Positions 47,066-59,524 of a stretch of DNA of 64,000 nucleotides are shown piece by piece (position 1 is the stretch's first letter; each line of letters begins with the position of its first letter). This DNA is from Perognathus longimembris pacificus. Taxonomy: Eukaryota > Chordata > Mammalia > Rodentia > Heteromyidae. Location: assembly GCF_023159225.1 (NCBI RefSeq), contig NC_063176.1, positions 7,886,963-7,950,962 on the forward strand, read 5' to 3'. The translations under genes were made by a program, and so were the position numbers. The notes under the pieces were generated by a model, which worked only from the letters and a program-made list of their open reading frames with translations, had not been told where the DNA came from and did not search any database.

Positions 47066-50000
47066 ATACATTGTTCATTACCAGTGCAAATTCACTTGTC
47101 ATTTAAACATATTTCCTTGCCTCCCTAATGGTAATTTAGAGATTTTTTTTCTTTTTCTTTTTGTTTCTGGACTAAGGAATCAACATTGTGGTGAAAGAAC
47201 TGAATTTCTTTTGGGGACATTATTCATCTCAAGTCTTTAGGATATTATTAACATATAGTTATGGTCTATATGAAAGTGGTATCAGCTTAGTGGCCAAAGG
47301 ACATTTTAGCTAACACAAAAGGTTAAACTACTAAATGGGAATCAAGGTCATAATGCTTGAACATATAGAAAGTCTGACTGCTTTGATGTGTGATAAAAGC
47401 CCTGCCTACATTTAGTAAGTTTTAATGAAATCATGGAGATAAATCAATCTTGAAGGCTTTCTAAAACAAACCCTTTTGAAACATTCCATGTATTGTCTAG
47501 ATTTGCTTATATTTTCATTATAGACTAATGATACTGGAAAAACTTAAATAAGTATATACATTTATGAATTAAAAGAATGGATACTTTCCTTCTTCATTCT
47601 TCAGTACAAACATCTTAACTTAAGATATATAATTGAATTGTATGGATTCCATCAAATAAACCATTTCCCAGATTCTTATTTGATGAAATTATGTTTTCAA
47701 TAGAAGCAAGTGGATTTCTACTATTCCGGTATATGAATACAACCTATTCATACATAATATCATATCTGTAAATATGCATATATAGCACCTGTACATGCAT
47801 ATCATATATACTATATACATATGTAATACACATACATATATATGGTTATGTGACTTTTATAGCCATATTTGTTTAATAAGCAAATTACGGGTAGCTTACA
47901 CTACAATCTATTGGTATAAAAATGGTCTTCATACCTTATACTTTCTTCTCACCTCTTTTAGCTCCAATTTGTGTTTTTGTATTCTTATATTTTAATACAT
48001 TTTTGACACCACAGTGTAACCTGGTTCAATCTGTAAATAATTGCTACACCCATAACTCATAATAAACAACCAGCTGGTATATCGTATCCTTTAACCAACC
48101 TCTTCACTTCTACAATGTAAATGGAAATGAGACTGAGAGAAAGTTGGATGATCTATGACATTTTCTGCAGAGATCTAGTAATCTGCATGGAGAATGTCTC
48201 AGTGCTAGAGAAATAGAGACAGTAGATATGAATTAGCAACCCTAGAATTATTGCAGTTATGTCTTCATCATATTTTCACACTTTCTTTAACCACAAAGTA
48301 GATTTAGTGTGAAATCTGGCTCTTTGAATGCTACTTCACTTGACAGCTAAATACATTATGTGGACCAGACTATCACCTTACATAAGGTGAATCAATAAAG
48401 TTCCAATAAAGGCATCGACAATACTGATCCATCTACCAATTATATGGCTTCACCCTACACTTCCCTGACAGGTATATGCTTTTATACTCCATTAAAACAT
48501 GGGAAATAACTCTAAAAGTGCTTTCAAATAAACTCCAAAATAAAGAATCCTGGATTTATTGAGTGCCTTTTTACACACATCAGTTTAATAGTCCATTTTC
48601 CACTCTTGACTGTGAGACTATGGGTCACCTCACAAATCTGTAAACGTGTCTTTGCTTGTGTTTTTAATGTTATGTATTTTCTGTGGCATGACTCTTGTCT
48701 TCTTTTAATTCTTAATTTACTTACCTACTTTAAAGGTCTTAAAAGTCCACTTCACACTTTGCCAACAAAAACGTTGGGTAGAATCACAACTTGTGATTCT
48801 GTTTCAGTTGTGTTTGGGAAACATAAATGAGAAAGTGACTTTCTTGGTCTAGGAGAACATCAAAAGGCGTTCTGAAAAGAGATGTGTAAGTAAACAGAGA
48901 AAGACTTTACAAGTAGGAAAAACAGACACTTGTATTTATGCATAATAAATATTTGCTTGATAATGTCCACAGGTTTTGATAAATATATTTCACCAATGTC
49001 TCTAAGCAATAGATAAACATAAGACAAGCATTTTGATTTTTGTATTGTCGCCAAGGTATTTGTCTTTGGGGAGGCATTCAAGCTACCCTTGTGAGTCTTC
49101 AGTTCAATGCTTGGTGGGTTTTCACATGTCTTAAGGCTATAGGCAGCACCAAATCCTAAGCCTGTCAAATTCTAACTAGATTTTATTAATTTTAGATGTA
49201 TAGCATATCTCTTTGAATAACACAAATCACACTTCTACCAGTGCCAGGTTTTGAGAATTTGCAATGTGACAAGCTGGACATATCATAATAATTCTTTAAG
49301 TAAATTAAACACTTCATACTTCCTTTCCCAAAAGATGCTAAAGTATCACAGTCCTAGGGCCACTGTTGGCTGCCACCCCGTGTTTTTGCTTTGCTTGATT
49401 TTCAGGTATGGAAGACATATTTTCCATGGTGTCTCATGCCAAGTACAAAGAAAAAAGCAACAACAAAGATTTACCTGGTTTCCATCAAAGAACCTTTGTA
49501 TATTGTTTTCTCCTGAAAAAGCTTCTAGCTGCTATGCTTTCATGCTTACCTTTTGTCCTGAACCTCACTCAAAAGCCTGTAAGATTCATTGATAAGGTGA
49601 TATCTTCCTGGGTCATTTTACTTTCTGTAGCAGGCATCTCAGCTGGAGATTAAATTGTGTTAACCTTAAGATTTATGTGAGGGAACAAAATGATTTATTA
49701 GGAGAAAAAAGAACTGATTCTAAGGATACTGTGATACGGAGTTTGGTTTGAAGGCGTGGATCTACGTTAAAGTTCAAGAGTGACACCTCTCCCTTAGTGA
49801 ATGCCTCAAACGAGCTTCATCCACAAACAAATCCCTAAGAAAAAAAAGTTACATATAAAATTGAAACTGCTTTTGCATTCTCTAGTATTATCCACTCAAG
49901 ACATCCAGCCCCTGTGTTCAGGTATGTATTTGCCAGAAACTTTAAAATTTCTAAACGAAAGTACTGATTTTTTTTCCCCCAGTAATCCTGACATCGAATT

Positions 50001-50714
50001 GTGTCTTCAGTACTGAACATGGATAGCTCCCTTGCAGTAATGAATGGTAACACATCGGTGGGACTGGGGTGGGGGTCGAGATTAGTCTTTGAAAATTACC
50101 AGAAGCCTGAGGGAAGTATCTTTTTCACCGGGTCCCATGGGGGAAGACTTGTTATCTTTGGTAGGCATCATTGATGAACATGTATATGTGGCTTCTTATT
50201 TTGTTAATGAGCTTAAAATGTGTGCTCCACAGTACAGAGAGGTAGAATCTTATGGGAGTCCACTACAGGCAAATGTGGTAGAATACTTTTATAATTTGGA
50301 TTTTAAGTATCAAACCTGTGATGATCCAATTGCTAAATATCTGAACTATGTACTGTTCTTATTGGGAGGTTCTGGGAATTTTAGCAAGTTAAATACTTAA
50401 GAAAGTCTAGACTATTCCTTAGAGAAAATACTGGGACTATAGCCTCTTCAGCTTCTTCTCTTGCTTTCTAGCCATGTAGCAATTTATTTTACCACCACTG
50501 AAAATATATGGTGCTGTATGCAATGTATAGAACTGATCATGGACAGAAACCTCTAAAACTGTAAACTAGAACATATATTTATAAATTTTGGTTGCAGTAA
50601 CAGAAGGCTAACTTCCACACGTAACAAGAGGAAAGGGCACATGAAAACCATTTGTTTACGTAGGTAACTGCAACTCCCTTGTTTATCAAATCTACAATGA
50701 ATAATAACTTTAAA
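47066..50714. other. Gene-free unique sequence
   Basis: About 3.6 kb with no recognised interspersed repeat, apart from a TA-rich patch at 47750-47845. Plus-strand frames at 49251-49592 (113 codons) and 50089-50400 (103 codons) have no domain I recognise. No splice signals in a convincing arrangement were seen. Confidence 0.5.
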
Positions 50715-50834
50715 AGCCTGGGAATGGAATTATGGCTCAACTAGTAAGAGTGCTGTCTTTGAAAATTAACCAAACCTCAGGGTCAGTTCAAACCCTAGGA
50801 CTAGTGAAAACAAAAAAAAAAAAAAAAAAAAAAA
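50715..50834 (+). mobile_element. SINE monomer with A-tail
   Basis: gcctgggaatggaattatgg, then ctcaactagtaagagtgctg, then cagttcaaaccctaggacta, then about 25 As. It looks like a shortened ID-left dimer with the middle deleted (left start joined to right end). Confidence 0.75.
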
Positions 50835-51560
50835 GGAAAGGAAAAGAAAGAAAACCATTTTAACATACCACTAAATGCTTAATGAATTACCAGGCAGGAA
50901 ATTGTTTGTATCTTGGTGTTTATTGAAAAGAAACAGAATGACTGGGATGCTATCATCACTCTTTTTACAATACCAGCATATGTAAATTATGTTCTTGTGA
51001 TTAGTTAAAATAATTTAAGGTAGAAGAGAAGTTCAGTGTGGAGTTAATGAGTCTTAGGAGCATGAGTTCAGAATTTACTTTTTTTATGTAGGAAAAAAAA
51101 TAAGACATCTCTGGAAGCCATTGATGGTTGTCAGACAAAAAAATAGATAGGGACTTTCTTATTCCCTAAAATACGCCAACTTATTTTGATCCTGGGATCA
51201 TGTCTATGTGCTACACATACACACACTGGGAAACAAAAACCATTTTTCATTCTTGGAAAGATTTACTCCAAAGGAAGAGCCAACCAAAGATACCTTAATA
51301 CATAAGACACACTAAACACCATACAGTGATAGTTTAGGAAAACTGATGATATACCACAAAGTGACAGTGTTATTTTAAAAATGGTGTCAGAAAGTCTGTG
51401 AGAAAAAAGAATCAAAATGGGTGCTTTAATAGTTTTTGTTTTCATAAAAGCTATGTTTTTCCTCTAGCTATTTTGTGTAGTTTGTCTCTTTATAACTCAC
51501 AAACTATATGCAGCTTTTCAGAGTTATTTGTGTTTTCATACTAGAGCACACAAAACTGCT
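50835..51560. other. Gene-free unique sequence
   Basis: Starts with an A/G-rich SINE-flank run. No other feature recognised. Confidence 0.5.
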
Positions 51561-51570
51561 GATTCATTTT

Positions 51571-52170
51571 TTTTCTTATTTAATGTCAAAGTGATGTACA
51601 GAGAGGTTACAATTTCATATGTTAGACCTTAGGTACATTTCTTGTACTGTTTGTTACCTCCTCCTTCATTCCCCCCTCTCCGTCCCCCTTTCCCTCTGCC
51701 CCCATGAGTTGTTCAGTTGGTTTACACCAAACAGTTTTGCAAGTATTGCTTTTGGAGTCGTTTGTCTTTTTATCCTTTGTCTCTCTGTTTTGGTATTCCG
51801 TTTCACTTTCCTAGTTCTAATACCAGTATATACAGTTTCCAGTGTACTCAGATAAGTTACAGTGATGGTGCGGGTACAACCACAGAAAGGGGATATAAGA
51901 GGATCATCAACAATAAAAGCTACGGTTTCACATGGCATGTTGAAAGTAATTGCAATAGTGATATAACAGTCGTTTCCATAACATGGAGTTCATTTCACTT
52001 AGCATCATCTTATGCATTCATAAGGGCATAGCTATTAGGCTCTTGTGATCCTCTGCTGTGACTAGCCTAAACCTGTGCTAATTATTCCCTATGAGGGAGA
52101 CCATAGAGTCCATGTTTCCTTGGGTCTGGTTCACTTCATTCAGTCTCTCTGTCAACTCCCACCACTTCAC
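51571..52170 (-). mobile_element. 5'-truncated L1 3' end (type-1 end)
   Basis: The plus strand reads T-rich tail, gtgatgtacagagaggttac, then caatttcatatgttagac, a C-rich tract at 51671-51703 (G-rich on the minus strand), gttctaataccagtatatac, then cacttagcatcatcttatgc, then ccctatgagggagaccatag (about 52090), and the very end of ORF2. The flanks gattcatttt (51561-51570) and gatttcatttt (52172-52182) form a likely duplication with one indel. The overlapping 78-104-codon frames are L1 UTR. Confidence 0.9.
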
Positions 52171-52182
52171 AGATTTCATTTT

Positions 52183-54337
52183 GTTTCTTTTTTAATATCG
52201 ATGGAGCTTCTATCCTACCTACAATTCTCCTACCTAATTATACAATCTTATTAATTTACAGATAATTATCAGTTCATGTATAGGCATATGTTTCTAACAA
52301 TAAAGTTGTAGAAGTAGATTAAGAAACATAAATATACCGTTTTAGATAAAAGACATACATGTAAAGATAAACTGACACATTTCAATCATGACCTTTCATC
52401 TCAGTTGTGGTAGGACAACATAGAAATATGTTTTGGTGAACTCTATTTCCACCTTTAGAGAATTGGAAAAAGGAAAAACTGAGGAGATGTGCTGGTTGAT
52501 TATGCTGTCATTTTAACAAGTCTATATCAAATGCAGTAAGTGTTTGGTTTAAGACCAGAGTCAAAGATAGCATCATCCTTCATTTTAAAATGTATTGTCA
52601 CTTTTGAATAGAATCAGAATAAGTTACCTAGGTATGCATCCACATTTAAAGAAAAAGGTTTTAAATCAGCAGAACTCAAAGCCACTGACGTAGAAGTTAA
52701 AGAAACAAACAAGTCAAAATTACTCCAGTCTGGGCAAGTATAATATACATTTGTGGACAACAGACATGGAGGAAACAGAATCACAATAATACAAAATGAA
52801 ATAAACAACTAGGCCCAAGATGGAGGAAGCTGAGCAATTGCTAAGGCTGTATTGATGGTTTTGACTGCTTATAACACTTACAGCTATAGTTAAGGAAATG
52901 TCAGTGTTGAAGTGAGAACTGAATTTATAATCCCAAAGCAGTTTAGAGATGGTGAATTAGAAAGAATTGGTAAGTATTGACTAGAGAAAAATCAGAAAAC
53001 GGGAATGTTCTAGGAAGCAAAATTGCTTCAAGTAGATTGGAAAAGGAAATAGAAGATGAAGAGGCACTGAGATCAAAATTAAGTAGGGAGAATTTATGTA
53101 TTTACGGATAACTCTGGAGAAATTAGATGAATAATATACTAATTTTTCTACCAACACTACATTACTGAAATTCTTTTCTGTTTTTTCAATTCCCAAGACA
53201 GTTCTTAGTTGCATAAATTAAATGCATACATTCATTTCTTTCAAAATGAAGGAAGTACTGTGGAAATTAGATATATGATGCCAATGGGGAATAAAAGCAA
53301 ATGTACCGACGAGGCCCACAGGGAAGGAAAATAGTCAGATAATGGAGTGAGGGCAGACTTGGCAATCTTCACAGAGATGGAACAACAGATGGGGTATAAT
53401 TTTTGTGAGTCCTCACACAGATGGTTCACCAGATGGATTCTGCCGGGTTCATACAGCTTATGTGTATTTTTCAGCTGCTTATCATGATAAGCAAGGCCAC
53501 TTCTGCGCGGGCTAAAGCTTTACTTGGTGCAGGTTATTGAAATATAACGCTAAAATAAATTGGGAGTTGGAGTCGTTTTATATAGTGTTTTTATTAACTG
53601 CTATTCCTAATTAGACAGAGAGATGCAGATCATGTTATTTTGAAGGCAGGAACTTTCGAGAGAATCAGAGGTCAGGGTTTGGAAAATATTCTTAGACTTT
53701 GTGTTGATTAGAAGATTTAGGAACTGAAATCTAAATTTTAGCTACTAATTGACTGTATCATCGTTTGCAGTTTTATTTTGAAAAGTTAATTCCACTTCAA
53801 GTGCAGAATAAAATGTGGAATATAAGAAGAATGTAACTGAATAAAACATACTTTAATGAATTAACAAAACCTAATACAGTATAATTTAATTTAATCAGTA
53901 TAAAATTTAATCACTCCTGAATTTAGTCAGTATTATGTGTTATCTATTTAGCATGAGTTATTGCCTTATTGTCTACATTTATGCAATTAAATATTCAAGT
54001 AGCATTGTCTTCACAAATGGCAAAAGTCTTTATGTTAACAAATTGTTATCATGATTATGTGTATATGTTGAAATAAAAATCATCCTGAAACACTTGAATT
54101 ACAAAAATTAGATGTGTTAGAAGGAACAACTTAGACAAAATGCAAGAATAAAATACTCAAACATTATTGGAATCAACTGGGCCATAAAAACATAGTTTTA
54201 CAAATTTTTGGAACAAAAATAATTCTATTTTTATGTAAGGGTTGTCCTTTCTTCTGTTAACAAATTGTAATTTCTGAGATTTTAAATTCTAAAATAGGAA
54301 TTTTTTTTGTATTGAAATTCTTGTAAGGCATTGATTG
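52183..54337. other. Gene-free unique sequence with a CpG-richer patch
   Basis: No interspersed repeat recognised. 53300-53660 contains about eight CpGs, clearly above its surroundings, and the palindrome at 53476-53493. No exon seen. Confidence 0.5.
53472..53493. promoter_or_regulatory. E-box plus GATA palindrome (candidate regulatory site)
   Basis: A perfect 18-bp palindrome, tgcttatcatgataagca (53476-53493), holds two GATA cores in opposite orientation. It overlaps the E-box CAGCTG at 53472-53477. CTG (53475-53477) is followed eight bases later by GATAAG (53486-53491), the spacing known for TAL1-GATA composite sites. Function is inferred from motif only. Confidence 0.3.
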
Positions 54338-54555
54338 TTAATGGAGACATGAAGTATAAAAGGCAAACCAACGCAGCAGCAATACTTACAAGACAATATG
54401 CTGTAAACCAACTGTACATCACAGGGAACGGTGGGGAGGGAATGGGATCAAAACGAAGGAGGAGGTAAAAAGCTTGATAAGAAATGTACTCACTTCCTTA
54501 CATATGTAACTGTAACCCCTCTGTACATTACTTCGACAATAAAAATACTAATAAT
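54338..54555 (+). mobile_element. 5'-truncated L1 3' end (type-1 end)
   Basis: aggcaaaccaacgcagcagc, then gtaaaccaactgtacatcac, then gaaggaggaggtaaaaagct, then cttacatatgtaactgtaac, then ccctctgtacattacttcga, then an AATAAAAA signal. A very short (about 215 bp) copy. Confidence 0.88.
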
Positions 54556-54721
54556 TTTAAAAAGAATTAAAAAATCTCATTCCTTGATGAACTACCATAG
54601 AGGAGTGGCATTCAACCACTCAATATTATTCTCAAGTAGAAAATTTTAGTTTCAATAAGAGATGTGCACAAATTATACTTTTTTCTAAATGTGTTATGTA
54701 CATTATTTCATATGAATCTTG

Positions 54722-54766
54722 CAATAATCATGTGAAGTCAGCATGGCAAATTTGGTTTCCATTTTA
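54722..54766 (+). repeat. 45-bp sequence with a near copy at 55647
   Basis: caataatcatgtgaagtcag, then catggcaaatttggtttcca, closely resembles caataatcatttgaagtcat, then aatggcaaatatgatttcca, at 55647-55691 (about 38 of 45 identical). Flanks differ. It could be two fragments of one unnamed old repeat (a MIR-like core is conceivable) or a local duplication. Confidence 0.55.
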
Positions 54767-54844
54767 GGAGTGAATGAAAGTGGAGACTAACTAAAACTGG
54801 CACACTCATTAAATGGGAGAGTTTAGAATTCTGACATCACTATC

Positions 54845-54846
<2 letters not shown>

Positions 54847-54884
<38 letters not shown>

Positions 54885-55074
54885 GCCAGTCCTGAGCCTT
54901 GGACTCAGGGCCTGAGCACTGTCCCTGGCTTCTTCCCGCTCAAGGCTAGCACTCTGCCACTTGAGCCACAGCGCCGCTTCTGGCCGTTTTCTATATATGT
55001 GGTGCTGGGGAATCGAACCTAGGGCCTCGTGTATATGAGGCAGGCACTCTTGCCACTAGGCTATATCCCCAGCC
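54847..55074 (-). mobile_element. Young-looking ID-left dimeric SINE with 16-bp duplication
   Basis: A pure run of 37 Ts (54847-54883) is followed by ggccagtcctgagccttgga, then ctcaaggctagcactctgcc, then gctggggaatcgaacctagg, then ctatatccccagccc. The 16-mer ctgacatcactatcta is at 54831-54846 and 55075-55090 without mismatch. Intact pol III box motifs, long pure tail and perfect duplication point to recent insertion. The 69-codon frame is SINE sequence. Confidence 0.97.
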
Positions 55075-55090
55075 CTGACATCACTATCTA

Positions 55091-57936
55091 GAGGAACTCA
55101 TTGTGCATCTGCATTACGCCAAGGGAATATAAGCTATGCTACTCTGCACAGTCCTGACACAAAGTGAATAGAGACAAAAGTTCTAGAATATGTGTCTACA
55201 TGTCTATGTAGCAAACCATCTTGAACTGTATATTTATTTATCCAACCATTGCTTTATGGTTTATAATACATCGTGGGTTTTATTGTACTTTTAGCATACA
55301 TAAGTTGTATATATATATGAATATGTGCGAAAATATACATATGTATTCAGGTAAACAATATTTTGCGATTACAGTTGCATACTGGATAGTTTGGAAACAG
55401 AAAAAGAGTATCTGATTGCATGTAATGGAGATGAATAGAGAGTAAAATAATGCTTAAGATGATTCCTGTAGTAGAAGCTTCAAACCATTTTGAGTAGAAT
55501 GGCAAGGCTTTTCCAGCAAGGACGCAGTACATATAAAGCCAAAAGCCATAAGTTCATAAAAACAATTTCATTGTTGCTGAACTATAAATGCTTAGCCAGA
55601 CAGTAGCAGAAGATAAAAGGAAAAGAATGTAGTCACGATTGTATCACAATAATCATTTGAAGTCATAATGGCAAATATGATTTCCATTTTTAACCCACAG
55701 AGTATGAGTAATATCCTATTTGGTTCCCTTCTTGAACTAAAATTCCATGGTTTCTTTTAGAACAGAAAATCATGTTGCTAGTCTAAGAGCAATATAAAGC
55801 TATGAGGAATTTACAAAAGAGTCATGCTGGTTCTTTGATTATTGAAAATGCTCGTTTAGTGCTATTTAGAGAGAATTTATTCTATTGACCCACGCAAACA
55901 TAGATTGGTAAGAAAAGATAGATTGGTAGATCAAAAGAATTGGAAATGAATGTATCATAGAAATATTTACAGATTGGAATTTCAAGAATTTATTAATTGC
56001 ATTTGCAAAGAAGAATAACAAAGGGCAAAAAGAAAATGAAGAACAAAATAACTTCTGATCTCTACCTTGAACTATTGGAAGAATAGTTATGGCATGTGGT
56101 TTTATAAGGAGAGAAAAATGACAGATTTAGTTATTAGTGATATTTTAACAAGTAAAATTTGAATTCTATAAGTAATATTCAGTTCACAATATTTAGTGGG
56201 TGGTTAATTATGGTTACATGGTGTTATACACATACACATAGTATATGTATATATTTGGGTACCTTCTTAGTGAAGTACCACATTCAAGTGTTGAAGCCCT
56301 AGCACCAAATAACATTCTCCAAGTCTAAAGTTTGCAAATTAAGGAATCATGACAATAAAAGAAAGAGGGAGAACAAAGACAAATGTATACTAGTTATGTT
56401 ATTACGTATAATAGTTATCTAAATTAGCTATTTGTTCCCTTCATGTCTTTGTAGTAAATTTAGTTCATCTCTCTAAAAGTAACTTAAAACTATGATCTTT
56501 CTGATTAAATTATTACCTTCATGTATTTTTCATTGAGTGATTTGTGCTTATAACTCTCTAAAACATTATTGGAAGTAAATATTTGGGCATAGGAATGAGC
56601 AGGATTCAAACGAATACAGGAAATGCTAGAGAATCAAAGAGAGGTGGATCATGTTGTCAAATGTGACATAAAATACAATTAAATATATTCTCAGCTATAA
56701 TATGAGAAGTGTCAGTATGATGAATTTGAAGAGTTGGTTGATCATATTGTGAGTAATATGCTTTTTCTTGCTTTGTGCCACTAAAAGTGTAATTTTTTTC
56801 CAAAAAGTATAGAGTTGGAGAGAATAAGTTACAGGAATGTGAACCCAGCAGGGAACCCAGCTAGAAAAGCACATTATTTGACACTTAGTAATCACTTAAG
56901 TGGCCTTAATTTTCCATAAAAACATTTAGATGTGCAATACCAAATTTAAAACATGACGAGCGCACATTTTGTGGCTAGTCTAATGTCATGTTACAAATCC
57001 ATTTATTTCAGAAAAAAATGCATTAATAAAATAAATAGAAATATGTAAAAGCAGCAGTTCTATAATTTTTGCATCTATCTAAATACAGGTTCTGTTTTCA
57101 TTTCCTTATGCTGTAAATGAGCAATCACCATGTATGTAATCAATCTGTTTGACTTTAATGTATTTACATTTCTGACTAACACCATATTGGTCATCTTAAC
57201 CAGTGTTTTCATTACATTTGTATAACCTAAATCATAAATCCATCTGCCATTTCAAAAATTACTTTTTCATTATGTTCTCGCTATCAAATAACTACAAAAA
57301 TTATTTTAAATAGCAAATGTAGAATTGTAGCAAGGTTTGCAATTTCATTTCATGAAAACAATATGCCTTACTGGAGTAGTGTGCATATATAAATATCATA
57401 CTTACTTAATCTGTGTGATGAGCTGACCTCCTAGGGTACCTACTGACACATTGCTGTTTATAGCTGCTAATGTAGAGATGGTCCTTGTTGACCACATCTC
57501 TTTTAAGAGATTATAATTAAAAAAAAAAAAGTAATTCTGTATGTTGCTCTTTACTCGCTTGTCATTTCTTATCCACTGCTATGTGTATCCTGCTTGTTGC
57601 CAATGATTGTTTTTTTTTTTATTACTGGTAATAAACATGTAATTCTGATTTTATTTTAAATCTCCTACTTGACAGATCATGGGTTCTGTAAATTATTATA
57701 GGATTTTAAAGTCCTTAGTATATCCTACTAGTTTCTCCAGAAGCTCCGAATTCATCTCTTTTTTTTGTGTGAGCTGTTCTTACCTCCCTGCTTGTGATCA
57801 CATTGACCCTTTGGCTTATGCCTTTCTCCTATTAATTTGTGTTCCTCTTCCCCCACTCCATTGTTATCTCACCCATATGGTGTGATTTCCATCTTATATC
57901 TTTCCCTTAGTAAAGGATATCCTATCTTTTCTGATC
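55091..57936. other. Gene-free unique sequence
   Basis: AT-rich, with the second copy of the 45-bp repeat at 55647-55691. A CT-rich part at 57735-57930, with cccatatggtgtgattt also seen in the L1 at 11998, may be old L1 3'-UTR in reverse. No exon recognised. Confidence 0.45.
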
Positions 57937-58455
57937 CAAGATGATGCCAAGTGAAATGAATTCCACATTACAGATACGAGAGTTATATCACTGTTGTAAT
58001 TATTATCAACATGCCATATGAAACCGTACCTTTTGTATTTTTTTAAATTTTTTTCTTGTCTGTTTGTTTGATTGTTTTGTTTAGTTTTGTTTCTCTTGTA
58101 TTCCCTTCCTGTGGCTGTACCCCCTCTATCACTATATGTCATCTGAAAACCCTGGATACTGTTTATACAGGTATTAGAACTGGGGAAGAGAAAGGGAACA
58201 TCAAAACTGAGAGAGAAAGGACAAAAAGACAAACCATTCCAAAAGCAATACTTGCAAAACCACTTGGTGTACATCAACTGCACAACTCTTGGGGGCAGAG
58301 GGAAAGGGGGAGTGGGAAGGGGGGAGAATGAGAGAGGAGGTTAGAAGTTGAACAACAATGTACTCCTTACCTTACATATAAATCTGTAATCCCTCTGTAC
58401 CACACTTTCACAATAAAGAAAAAAGATTAAAATAAAATAAAAAATTAAAAAAGAA
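57937..58455 (+). mobile_element. 5'-truncated L1 3' end (type-1 end)
   Basis: gatccaagatgatgccaagt, then acatgccatatgaaaccgta, then ggtattagaactggggaaga, then gacaaaccattccaaaagca, a G-rich tract at 58291-58324, then ccttaccttacatataaatc, then ccctctgtaccacactttca, then an AATAAAG signal and A-rich tail. The T/G-rich insert at 58028-58100 is not in sister copies. The 91-129-codon frames are L1 UTR. Confidence 0.9.
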
Positions 58456-58508
58456 AGTGATAACTATATTACCTGAATTTTTGCCTTCACTGTATTAAAA
58501 CCAAACTC

Positions 58509-58527
58509 CTCTCTCTCTCTCTCTCTC
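58509..58527 (+). repeat. (CT)9 microsatellite
   Basis: Nine CT units followed by CGCT. Confidence 0.9.
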
Positions 58528-59146
58528 GCTTTCTCAGTAAATATTGAATACTGATTCTGGAACTCATATAAAAATATAGAGGGAAATGGAATAACCAAAA
58601 TGATATTTGAAAAGGACAAAGTTATGAATAGTCCTTGACCTTCAAACTTACTGCAAAGCTAGAATATTCATGTGTGTGTTTCAGAAAGATAGACATACCA
58701 ATTAATGGAATAAAACTGAGAAGGTAAAACAAATCCTGATAATTCAGATCAGCTGATTTTTAGAGGCCACACCAAGGTAATAAATGTAGAAAATAATTTA
58801 TTTTTTCAACCTGGGTTATGCTGAGAAAATAGATTATACTGGAAAAGACATAGAAGTATGAAATTCTATTCTTATTTACCAAGAATTAACTACATCTGCA
58901 TTATATACCTAATTATAAAACTTTCAACTGCAACAGTCTTAAAAGAGGTCATTTAAACAAGTCTTCACAGCCTTTTTTTTAGTGGCTTTATTGACATGGC
59001 AGGAAAACACAAGTGAAAAAATAATAAGTTGAATTTTGTTACCATTGAAAACCTTTGTCTTTCAAGATCCACTACTAAGAAAGAAAAAAGAAAACCCAAT
59101 GACCAACGAAATAGGAAATATTTACAAATCCTATATCTCATTAGGA

Positions 59147-59148
<2 letters not shown>
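58528..59148. other. Gene-free unique sequence
   Basis: No repeat or exon recognised. Confidence 0.5.

Positions 59149-59210
<62 letters not shown>
59149..59210 (+). repeat. (TG)21-22 (AG)9 compound microsatellite
   Basis: TG units to about 59192, then GA units to 59210. It accounts for the 86-153-codon Val/Cys or Thr/His-rich frames on both strands. It lies at the tail side of the antisense SINE at 59225. Confidence 0.97.
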
Positions 59211-59211
<1 letters not shown>

Positions 59212-59224
59212 TACATGTGTGCCA

Positions 59225-59455
59225 ATACATAGAGTTGAACTCAGGACCAATTGCTGTCCTGGGGTTTCATTTTTAACCAAGGTTAGCACTGTACCATTTG
59301 AGATATACCTCCATTTCTGGCTTTTTTGGTGGTTAATTGGAAATAAAATCCTGGATGTTCCTGCCAAAGCTGACTTTAAACCTCCATCCTCGGAGTTCAT
59401 CCTCTTGAGTAGTGAGGATGGTAGGTTTGAACCACTGGCACCTGGATTACTAGGA
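59225..59455 (-). mobile_element. 7SL-left dimeric SINE
   Basis: The plus strand reads gttgaactcaggaccaattg, then aaccaaggttagcactgtac, then tttctggcttttttggtggt, then taattggaaataaaatcctg, then gagttcatcctcttgagtag, then gaaccactggcacctgg. Both monomers are present and moderately diverged. Confidence 0.8.
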
Positions 59456-59524
59456 AATTCTATCAAAAGCACACTAAAAGCACCCACAACTCAATAATAA
59501 AAAGTCTGTCAGCTCAATTACAAA

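Noticed and set aside
46697..47128. A 143-codon open frame rich in Tyr and Leu
   Set aside because: Explained by antisense L1 3'-UTR, the CCTATA hexamer and TA/TG repeats.
50089..50400. A 103-codon open frame, considered as an exon or processed pseudogene
   Set aside because: No family resemblance recognised, no A-tail or duplication, no convincing splice sites.
57735..57936. An inverted 5' piece making the 57.9-kb L1 a fourth twin-primed copy
   Set aside because: Only one phrase matches another L1 copy; the rest does not align by eye to the expected upstream L1 segment.
57894..58331. Open frames of 91 and 129 codons on opposite strands
   Set aside because: Both are inside an L1 type-1 3'-UTR; the same phrases recur in other copies.
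59036..59497. A 153-codon open frame
   Set aside because: It runs through the TG/AG microsatellite and an antisense SINE. The Val/Cys run is repeat translation.
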